A DNA stretch of 64,000 nt from Apiospora phragmitis (Eukaryota; Ascomycota; Sordariomycetes; Amphisphaeriales; Apiosporaceae): contig JAQQWL010000004.1 in NCBI GenBank assembly GCA_038363925.1, forward strand, positions 372,001-436,000, in the 5' to 3' direction. A program made the position numbers and the translations under genes. Under the pieces are notes generated by a model. The model worked only from the letters and a program-made list of their open reading frames with translations, had not been told where the DNA came from and did no database searches. How positions within the stretch are numbered: the first letter of the stretch is position 1; every line of letters starts with the position of its first letter. Below are positions 53,840 to 64,000 of the stretch, one piece after another.

Positions 53840-56800
53840 GACCGAGCCGTCGGTTACAAAGGGTTATATAAAGGACTTTATGTATTAAAGCTGCACGCCG
53901 AAGACTTAATTTTAAGTTACTTTAAAGCGTTTAAAAAGCTAGAAATATTAACTTCTCTTTTTAAATACCGACTATATTATATTATAGAGGAAGTTAAGTA
54001 TGAAGGTTATTTAAATAAAATATAGCGAAAGTATTTAATTCATTTATATATTTAATTTATTTATAAAGTACGTTACTTTAACTTATTCTTACATATCGTG
54101 CTTTTAAAAGGGTTAATTAATATATTAAAAATAATAATATATAAGGAATATTATTAATAATTATAAAAGATTAAAGATTAAATTAAAAAGGTTTAATAAA
54201 TAAATTAGTATTATATTAATTAAAGCTAATAAAAAAAGATATTAGAAATTACGAATATTATAAAATAAAACTAGATTTAAATAGTTTTTATTTATACGCG
54301 AGATATCCGGAATTAATAAAAGACAGGATTTTATTATTATTATTAAGAAAAGGGTTATAAAGCTATAAATTACGAGCCCGAGCAACCGAGGAATAAGGTA
54401 TTATAAGAGAAGGAGTAAAAGTTCGAAAACGAGTTAGTAAAAGGAAGCCTTTAAGATAAAATCGCGGTTTAAAGGATATTTAAAAAGAACGGGACCTAGT
54501 ACGAAACTTATTAAAAGAAGAAAGGAGTATTATGCCTTTTACAATAGAATACCTCGTTAGTAAAACCGCTTTCGTATATATATTTATTAATTCGGGTTAC
54601 TTTTTTTATACTTTTATTAATAAACGTTTCGTATAATAGAACTTATTTTAATATATTTTAAATACTTTGTTAATTAGTCGATAGCTTTTTAGAATTTAGC
54701 TATTTTTACGAAATAGCCTTTATATATTTTAATATTAGTAGATATTAAAAGTAAAAAGTATATTTCTATATTTCGTATAATACTTTTAAATGCGATATGA
54801 TTTTTAAAAAGGCTTAAATAATAAAATAAAACGTGAAGCTTTTTTTTAAAGAGGAGGACCTATAAATTCGTATAATAGGGGTACGAGTAAAAAGCTTCGG
54901 ATAGAAGCGACCTACCCCTTTATACGAATATATGGCGATAAAGGCTGTAGGGTTCAGGTATTAAATATAGAAGGCCCGATCCCTCGAAATATAAATATAA
55001 GTGTTCGCGATAAATATAATAGATATTAAAAAGGTATTTTGTATAAAATAAAAAACGGATTTTTAAAAAAAGCTCTTATTATAATATTAAGAGTTCCTCT
55101 TATTATTTAAAAATCCGAAGGACGGCTTATTACCCCCTTTTTAAAGGGAAAAGATTAATTATAATATCGAACTCGTACGAAAAGAGGGAAAAAATCAAAG
55201 GTCCTTTAAAGGCCGTTGTATAATATATGGAAAAAAGAACTTTTAATTTTACGAAAAACTTTAATAAAATTATTAAATAAAGAATTTATTTAAATAAGCT
55301 ATTCCTCAGCGGCGGTACTAGTTTTGTTTATACGAAAGCTTAAAGGAGGCCTATGGTTTTATATCGAGTATCGGGTTTTAAATAAAATTACGAAAAAGGA
55401 CCGCTACTTTTTACCCTTTATTTAAAAAATTTTTATTTAAATTTTATAAACGAAGTAATATACGAAATTAAACGTTACGGTTATATTTTATAAGATTAGA
55501 ATTATAGAAAATAACGAGTAAAAAACGGGTTTTTATATAAGATACGAGCTATTCGAATAATTTATTACCCTTTTTAGCCTTGTAAATATATCGAATACTT
55601 TTTAAAAATATATTAATTAGATTTTATAAAACTTTTTAAATAAATTCTAATCTATATATATTAATAATATTTGTATTTATATAAATAATAGCTTTAAATA
55701 ATATTACATATACGTTATAAAAGTACTTTAATGTTTTATAAAGGCTAATTTATAACTCGATATTAATGAATATAAATTTAAAGTTACGAGAATAAAATAT
55801 TTAGGCTTTATTCTCGACGTTCGAAACGGAATCTAGATAAACCTTGAAAAGGTTCGAATAATTAAAGAGTAGGAAACCCTAAGTTCTATACGAGGAGTAC
55901 AAAGATTTTTTAAATTCGTTAATTATTATTAGAAATTTATTCGGGATTTTTTAAAAATAGTAACACTGTTTATACGTTTAATAAAAAATGACGTTTTTTT
56001 ATTAAGGTTTTAATTATTAATAGGCGTTTAATTATTTTAAAGATTTATTTATTTAATAGCCGGTATTATTATAGTTCGATTTAGACCGTACGATAATATT
56101 TAAAACGGATTTTTTAAGATATTATATTAGAAGGGTTCTTTTTTCATATAATAATAAGAGACTTGTCCGCTTATACGCTTATTATTTTAAAAAGATATCG
56201 CCTACTGAGTATAATTACGAGATTTATAATAAAAAGATACTAACGATTATTCGGTATTGTTACGGTTTATATAAAAGTTTAATATTATTACGGATTTTAA
56301 AAACCTCGAATACTTTATATTTTTTAAAAAGTTAAGCGAGAAGTATATACGTTAGGCGTTTATTTTTAGCCGGTATAACTTTTAAATCGAATATAGAACT
56401 AATTTTTAAAATAAAAGAGTACACGTTTTATTTAAAGAAAAGCAAGATATATTACGAGACTTTTATAACGATAAGATTTAATACCGAGAGTTTTAATTAA
56501 TAACGTTAGAAATGTTTAATTAATAAAGTTATTTAGTGTAAATAACCGCTATTTCCTTTTTTACCCTTAAGCTTTAAACCTTATAAAACTAAGGTTTTTA
56601 ACGAAACGAAGCGGATTATATAATTATATAAAGTTTAAAAGATAGCGTTATTAAGTTCTTTTTATTATTATAGCTTAAGGTATCGATATTTAAATACGCT
56701 TTAAACGGAGATAGTCAGCCTCTTTTTTATAATTAACGCTAAGTTTTATAGTATAAGCCCTAATATATAAAGCTCGTCGTTAAGGCTCATAATAACCTGT

Positions 56801-57780
56801 TTATTAAATATCCTAGGCGTTACTAGACTTATTCTATGTTCGCGAAAGATTTCTTTTAATTAAGGATAAACCCTTTCGTATATCGATATATAAAGAATTG
56901 CGACGTTTATAATAAATTAAAGCTTTAAAAAAACTAGAAGTAAAGGCTTTTAAAACTATTACTAATACCCGATAAAATCTAGAAGGAAGTCGGTAAATTT
57001 CGTTACCGACTTTTGGATAGTTTCGGGTACATAAATATAATAGTTACTATAATACAGTTTATAATATAAGCTTTTATACGACCAGTTATTAATTAATACG
57101 GCCCGCTTACCGTAATTATTTCGGATTATAACAAGTAATTTATAAGCTTCTTTTAAAAACGAATATATTAGTTATTAAAGATCGAATAATAAATCTCTAT
57201 AATATACCACCTAAAAACCGACGGAGCTACGGAACGGATGAATAACGTTATCGAAGCTTATTTAAAAGCGTACATTACGAAATATTAAAACCGATAAGTT
57301 ATATTATACTTTATTATTAAATACGTATTAAACGCTTATATTTTAACGATTATTAAGCTAGGCTTATTTTTTTTAAATATAAATACTATACGGCCTTATT
57401 ATAACTTACGGAAAAAATAAACAATTATATAAATTTAATATAATATAGTTTTATCCGATACGAGGAAGCTATTATAAAGGTAATTACGAAAGTTTTAATA
57501 TAAGCGTAAACTATAATAATTAAAACTTAATAAGATTAAAAAGTTTATATTAATAAATATTATATAATAATATTATAATATAAAATAGGGAACTTAATAT
57601 AGCTTCGGTTAAAGAATTTAGTTATAAATAATCGAAGGAAATTAAATTAAAAGAACGAGAAGTTTAAAATAAAAGATATTATCGAATTATATACTATATA
57701 ATTTAATATATTAAATAGAACTAAATTAACCTTTTATATTAATCGTATACGACTAAGCTAAGGCACCCCTCCACGGACTA
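53840..57780 (+). mobile_element. Ty3/gypsy retrotransposon polyprotein region, RIP-degraded
   Basis: Plus-strand readings give, in gypsy order: a protease-like FVYIFINSGYF near 54570 (normally DSG); reverse transcriptase near 55310-55720 (..[24 protein letters not shown].., ..NKF.SIYINNI.IYI.., normally YVDDILIY); KYLGFILDV near 55800; an RNase H region near 56060-56300; and integrase HLKTDGATERMNNVIEAYLKAYI near 57205-57290. Stops throughout. LTR ends not identified. Confidence 0.85.
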
Positions 57781-59199
57781 CCCTTTTACGAACCACCGCG
57801 TTTCGCGCTATAAACGCGTTAAACCTTTAAATAATAATATAGATTTCTTTTATTACTTTTACTTTTTAATTATATATATTATCATTATTTTATTCGGTTT
57901 TTTTTAATTATTTTTTTATATTATTATTTAATATTTAAAGACGCGCGTAAACTACGATACGTAACGTAAAGCTCGGACTAGGTGTTCGCGAAGCCGTTCG
58001 TAAATAGGACGCCGACCGATCGTATATTATCCGGCGCCTAGCCGGTATACCGACGCGATAAGTGTTAAATAAAAACCGGCAGGTATTATTACTATTTCTA
58101 AAGACTTAATTAGCGAATTAAGCTATCGGCTAGGCTAAACTAGGCTTTGCTTTAACGTTAATTAAGTTTAAATATATAGTTTAACGGATATTAAACGCTT
58201 TCGAGGCGTTTTATACGTTAAGGTAACGTTAATATAGTCGATTTTTAATTAATAACGAGTTTATTAAAATTATTAAGTTTAAAATAATTAATTATAACCG
58301 CGGTAATAAAATAATTATCGCTAATATTAATATCTTTTTAATAAACTTAATATTTCGAAATTAATTAACATCTTTTTTAATCGCTTTTATAATATCGATA
58401 AAATAAGTATCGGCTAAAGAGTTAGCAGTAACTATTAGGTGGTTTAAAACTATTAATTATTTAGCTTTTAAAAAAGACGTGGAAAAGGGGAATAAATTAT
58501 TACCTTAGAGTATATAAGCTGTAATAAGGTAGCCCTCCCGCCGTTAATTATTTTTAAAGGGGCCGACGTTTAAAGCTAATAGTTTTTAACCTAAAACGGC
58601 TATTTTTAAAATAATTAGCGGTTTAAAGTATCGCTTAAAAAATAAACTAATAATTTTATGATATTAAATTAAATTTAGAATATTTTTATTTTTTATATTC
58701 AGTTTCGTTATAATAATGAATAAGTTATTCTAATTTATAACGGCTATAATCTATATATAAACGAAAACTTTTTACAACTTTATTTTATTAATAGAATATA
58801 GCTTATTTTTTATAAACTATATTATAGTTATATTATATAGGTTTTAAATATCGGGGTTTTTAAGCTATTAAAAAAAAGCTAAAAATCTTTTTAAAAATAT
58901 ACTTAAACGCGGTCCTTAGATTTAAACCTATTAAATTAGATATATTTATTAGAATAATAAAAACTAAGGTTTTTTATATTACTTTAAAAGGGGTATTACG
59001 TACCTACGCGTACGAACTCGTTTCTTATTTTATTAAGAGGGGTATACGATACCCTTCGTAGCTCGTACTAAAAATAAATATAAATAATAAAATATAATAA
59101 TTAAACCTCGATTAAACTCGGAACTTATACGTATATAAAAGCTTATTTAATATTAATTAATAATTACCCGTGGCGATTATAAATTAATAAGAGTAAAGA
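57781..59199. repeat. Unassigned degraded repeat sequence
   Basis: RIP-degraded AT-rich sequence between the gypsy and copia elements. No domain recognised; may include LTRs. Confidence 0.45.
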
Positions 59200-62100
59200 A
59201 ATAGTTTTACGCCCTTATCGATATAAAAGCGACCGTGTTAAAAAGCCCCTAGAATTTCCGCCCGTTAGAGATTCGGAGGAAAACCCGAACTGAATTAATT
59301 ATATAAAAAAGAAATTAGGTTTTAAATTATGTGCGAAACTAATTAAGTTATATATAATTATAAATTTAAATAACTTTATTATATAATTTATAAAATAATA
59401 ACCCTTATTAAAATAGAATTAATTACGGTTAATAAATCGAGACTAAGCCCGGACGTACTGAGCTAAGATAAACTAATAACCCTAAACCTCGAACTACTTA
59501 CGTACGAAAAAGTATCCTAAAATATCGAAATCTCGTTAGCAGTCTAGAAAAGAAACGTTAACCTCGCTTTTTAAGAACTCGAACTTCTAAACGTACTCTT
59601 TAAAAAAATAATACCCGAACTATTTACGATATACTTCGTATAATACTTTTTAAAATATTATATATTAAAAATAAAAAGAACCTCTTTTTAAAAGTTTTTT
59701 ATAATAAAATTCGACGAATAAATTAAATATTAATTCGGTTAAATTAATTATACGTTTTAAAAAATACGGAATTAATATATTAATAAACGGATTTTTTAAA
59801 ACTAAACTCGTAAGCTTAATATTACCGGCCGTTCTTATATATTAATAAAACCGACCGATAGAACCGACTTCGGAAACTCGAAAAGAGGATATTCTATACT
59901 CTTCCCGAGAATAAATAATCGAATAACCGCCGCCTAAGCGAGAAATACCCGGTCTCTGTACGGAGTAATCGTCCGCGATATTACGGGACACTTTAGGCCC
60001 GATATTTAACCCTAGGTTTATAAATACCTAAGCGTTATAAGATATCGTCCGTTTTCTTTCTTTAACTCCGGTACCGCCGGACTAGACCGTATAATTATCT
60101 AGTTTAGCGTACGGTATAAAGTACGATATTTCTTTAAGCCGAGCTATTTATAACGGTAAAATCGATTAGAATAAGGTTATTATTTTCTCGAAGGTATAAA
60201 AAAAAAAGAACTATACCGGTAAACCGTATAATATCTTTTATAATAAAGTACGGATATTTATTAAAATATACCGACGGCTAGATATATTAAAAGACTAATA
60301 CTATATAATATTCCCGGATATTCTTTCCGGCCGTATAGAGGCATTTTATCTTAATTATATCGGACCCGAAAAGAAATAAAACGAAATATACCACCTTATA
60401 GATTTGCACTTTAATATAATAATAAACTACGTATAATATTTTACGGATTAAACGATAACCTCTTTCGTAGAAATAAAAAGTAAAAACGTTAAGAAGTAAC
60501 TTATTAAGGTTTTAGAAATCCTGCTAAATAAGCTTTAACTCGTACAACGAGCCCTCGGAAAAGGATTCGAAGAAAAGATCGCTCTCTATATCTCAGTCGT
60601 ACGAGCCTGCTAAGGAGTTCTAGAGCTTACACCGGCCCTTATTAACTAAAAGCTAATATACGAAGCGTTATTTTCGGACCTTCGCGTATCGTTAAATATA
60701 ATAGCGGACTAAATATTATTAGAACGATATTTAATAAAAAGACTATATCGAAACCTGGCTATAAATACGTATTTAATTAATAAACGGTTTATAAATAACC
60801 GTATGAAAAGAAATTAACTAACTTATAATAATAAATTATTATATAATAGCCGATTATTAAAATAAGAAAGGATCTAGCGACCCGCCGGTACCTTTTAATT
60901 AAGATTATTATATGAAAACTAGAAGTTTAAATAAAAAACCTGCCGAATCTGCTATGAATAAGGCTATTAATTAATAAACCACCTAGACGAAGAGAAGTTT
61001 TAAACAAGGAACTAATATTTCTAAGCGTGTAATAGTATCGAATAAGGCCCCCTTTTTTAAAATAAGTATAAAATATTTATTCAAAACTAAAAAAAGAATA
61101 AAAAAAACTAGAAAATAACGAAAAGGAGTACGAGTACCTCGATCTAGAAAATATACGATAAGGTATTATTTACCTAACGGACGCCGCGTTTTACTACCGG
61201 CTTATTAACGAGGATATCTATTCGGAAGCTATCGTACAGGCCGACTAATTTAATTTTAATAGCCCGTATAGCTAGACTTATTAAAAAAGCTTTAAAATAC
61301 CGGCGCCGCCTTATTTTTAATAATCGGAAAGCCTCAGGTAAAGGCCTACGTACGAGAGAACCTAGACGTACGAATTAAGTAGACTTCGAGACGCCGAAAT
61401 TAAGTTTAAAAACTTAAAGCTTATTGCGTTAATTAAAATAATTAATATAAGGAATTTATTAAAAATAATAAAATATTATATCTTAAATATTATGACTTTT
61501 TTTCTATTTTCGTTATATAACGCCGACCGCCTTAAAATATATTATAATAATATCTTTAATTTTATTATATAAAATAACGGCGAAATACTTTTTATAATTA
61601 AGAAATAAAGACACTCGTTCTTTAATATTAACCGTATAAAAACGATATTATATTTTACCGAAAAATAGCTTCGATACCTCTACCGACGTTTTAAACACCC
61701 TCGTATAAAGAAGCTTTATATTCTTTTAAGAACGCCGGCTATAATAATATTAACCCTGCTATTCTCGATAAGATTTAAAAGTTCTGCTCTTAATATTAAG
61801 CGTACGATCCGGCGTTATAAAGATTTAAATTCTTATAATAAAATAAATACGACTTTAATTACGAGATTATTATAAACGTCGTTTATATTAACGGGTAGAA
61901 CGTACTCTACGTAATCGATTCGAGTATATCCTTCTAAGCGGCTATATTCTTATATTCGCTTAGCGTATAAAATATTTAAAATACCCTTTATAAATATTAA
62001 ATATATGTATATTAAGAACTATTTAACTATATTTCGTATAATTTAAGCATATACTTTTAAAAAACAGCTTCGAGACTATATATAAATAATAAGAATTATT

Positions 62101-64000
62101 TATAAATAAATACTTATTAAAGCTTATTAAATAATAAATAAAATTAAACGAGCATATATTTCGTTACGTAAAGCTTTTAATATTTTATAAAAAGATTTCG
62201 GTTATTATATAAATATTTAAATAATACTTTAAATAATAATTAAAGCTTTAAACGATACGGCTGGCCTTAGTAACTTAATTCTTACCCTACTCGTATTTAA
62301 AATATACCTTCGTATTAATAAAAACTTATTACTATTATTAAAAATTTAAGCATAAAGAGAAGCTATATAAGAAATAATAAAGATATTTCGGAAAATATAT
62401 ATAAATATCGATATTTACCGAGCTTTAAATACCCGGAATAAATTAATTATTTATAATATTTTAATATTCCCGCTCCGGCGTAAAGTTTTAATTTAGCGGG
62501 AAAAAAAAAGGATAAACTAGACCATATAAGATAATAGTTATCGAAGACCGTACGATCCGGGTAAACACCCCAGACGGCTTAAAAGCTTTTTAAATAACTT
62601 AAATTAAGCCGTACTACCGGAAAGAGGCCGAAAAACCGTATAACGAGCCGGATACATAACCAGATTTAGAACAGCCGGTAAATACCCTAAATACCGAACT
62701 AATAACCGAGGAAATTACGGTAACTCCTATACGACGTGGCTAAAAACGACTTAAAAAATATCCACTCCGGAACGCTCGAGCCGCCGTATTTTTTACTTAA
62801 AAGAAATAGGAGAATTACGACTTAATAATTAAACTTTAATAGAACGAGGTTATTATATCGTTTAGATACCTATTTTAAGAGTTTAACGCGGAGGAGATAA
62901 ATAATTTCGCCGCATAAGGGGTTTTCGAATTTATTTAATTCGACCCGGGTAAGCATACCGGCCGGAGAATTTTCAAACACGGCTCGTACGAGAGATTAAG
63001 GGTAAAACTACGAAGCCGTACGAGAAGTCTAGGCTCGTAATATAGGGCTACGGAGATATAGAAAAGGAGGCTATTTTAACCTAGTTACCGATAATATAGC
63101 GGATGAGCTAAAGACTTTTTTGAGTCCTCGGACCGACCCTAATCCGAGACTTTAACGTATAAGGCGAGCTACGCGATATTATATAGTCGTATACTTAGTC
63201 GTACGATAAGTTAAACCGATTAATTTACACACGCTTACTAATAAAGCTAAAAACTTAATACCTCGAAAAAACGCTACTTTAAATCGTATTACCCCTATAT
63301 AAATTAATAGAGTTAAGATTCTATTAATTTAAAACGTATTATAATTATTACGTATAAAATTTAAAAATAACCGTATTAATATATAACGCTTATTTATTAT
63401 TTATTACGAAAGGACCGAATACCTTCGATATTATAATAATATAAATCGACGATACGTTTAGCTTCGTTATAACCCCCCTTTTTTTAAAAAGGAAAAAAAA
63501 ACTAGTAAAAAAATAATTTTATATAAAGCTAAAAAATATCTTAACTAAAAACACGCTGATCGAGTTTAACGGAGGTAAGATTCGATTAAAATCATATAAT
63601 ATCCTTTTCGAATAAAAAGGACAGGCTAATTAATTAAAGCTTATCGACTCGAAAGCTATCGATAAAGGCTAATAGTATATCTCGTATTTATTTATTAACT
63701 AAAGGTAGCGTATAACTTATCTACCGCCACTTAAGTATAAACCTTAAAAGATAAGAATATTAAAAACTTAAATATACGAATTAAATAATAAATTTAAAAT
63801 CCGACACGGCGGCCTAAGATATATCCCGCTAGATCTTCACTATATAAAGATATATATCTTTATTAATAATTCCTTCGCAAATAATAAAAACTTAACGTCC
63901 TAGCTCGAATACCTAGTCATCTTAGGCTAAAAGCTTAGCCGTACGAGGGATTAATTCGAAATCTAAGGTAATATTATTTATTAAAACTCGACGAAATATA
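59200..64000 (+). mobile_element. Ty1/copia retrotransposon, RIP-degraded, runs off the window
   Basis: Plus-strand readings give a possible Gag zinc knuckle remnant (C.IC near 60950), then copia reverse transcriptase: ..SYDKLNRLIYTRLL.. near 63200, ..TLL.IVLPLYKLIE.. near 63270, ..KGPNTFDIIIIQIDDTFSFVITP near 63410-63480, ..LIEFNGGKIRL.., ..LKLIDSKAIDKG.. near 63640, and RNase H HGGLRYIPLDL..INNSFANNKNL.. near 63800-63900. The 5' limit is approximate. The 3' part lies outside. Confidence 0.82.

Larger units (their letters stand above)
46010..64000. repeat. AT-rich, RIP-degraded transposon block
   Basis: From about 46.0 kb to the window end base composition drops sharply, TpA is dominant and CpA/TpG become very rare while CpG remains common, which is the footprint of repeat-induced point mutation. 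No long open frames exist. Translations of the recognisable elements are full of TAA/TAG and of His-to-Tyr, Gln-to-stop, Asp-to-Asn and Glu-to-Lys replacements. Elements recognised inside are listed separately. Confidence 0.92.

Noticed and set aside
1..64000. CRISPR arrays, rRNA genes, operons or ribosome binding sites
   Set aside because: Fungal nuclear DNA; no regularly spaced repeats or rRNA sequence seen.

Overview
The window is from a filamentous ascomycete (Pezizomycotina). Most genes carry several short 50-110 nt GT-AG introns. The products are typical fungal secondary-metabolism enzymes and an AflR-type Zn2Cys6 regulator. The last 18 kb is an AT-rich block of transposons degraded by repeat-induced point mutation (RIP). 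The species cannot be named from the sequence.

Layout. (1) About 0.6-31.9 kb is an aromatic polyketide cluster of the monodictyphenone/emodin (mdp) type. In order it holds a short-chain dehydrogenase (SDR-1), a two-domain EthD-DUF1772 decarboxylase/anthrone oxygenase, a non-reducing PKS without thioesterase, a divergent metallo-beta-lactamase-type ACP thioesterase, a versicolorin-reductase-type SDR, a scytalone-dehydratase-like protein, an AflR-like regulator, an AflS-like co-regulator, a farnesyl-diphosphate synthase (FPPS), an MFS exporter, a second copy of the flanking SDR, an AMP-dependent ligase and an NmrA/AflX-like reductase. (2) About 32-36 kb is a decaying segment: a frame-broken unknown protein, an N-terminal remnant of a bilirubin-oxidase-type multicopper oxidase, and a small secreted cysteine-rich protein. 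(3) About 37-43.8 kb holds a P450, a geranylgeranyl-diphosphate synthase (GGPPS), a P450 C-terminal fragment and a second MFS transporter. (4) About 46-64 kb is RIP-degraded transposons: two direct copies of a Fot1/pogo element, one Ty3/gypsy element and Ty1/copia copies in both orientations.

Inferred pathway, from known family roles: the PKS makes an octaketide; the thioesterase releases it as an atrochrysone-carboxylic-acid-like product; the EthD domain decarboxylates; DUF1772 oxidises anthrone to anthraquinone; the SDR and the dehydratase-like protein perform a reductive deoxygenation of the chrysophanol/versicolorin kind; the AflX-like, AMP-ligase and extra SDR proteins tailor; MFS proteins export. 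FPPS and GGPPS would add prenyl-diphosphate supply, but no prenyltransferase or terpene cyclase is visible.

Striking property: many genes are broken by single-base length changes in short homopolymers (four in the PKS, four in the second MFS, one each in five other cluster or terpene genes, two or more in the oxidase remnant), plus premature stops that fit C-to-T change at CpA. Exon-length arithmetic independently confirms the counts. Either this is an assembly with uncorrected homopolymer errors, or the cluster is decaying. Neighbouring genes (SDR-1, regulator, FPPS, first MFS, second SDR, ligase, NmrA) are intact.
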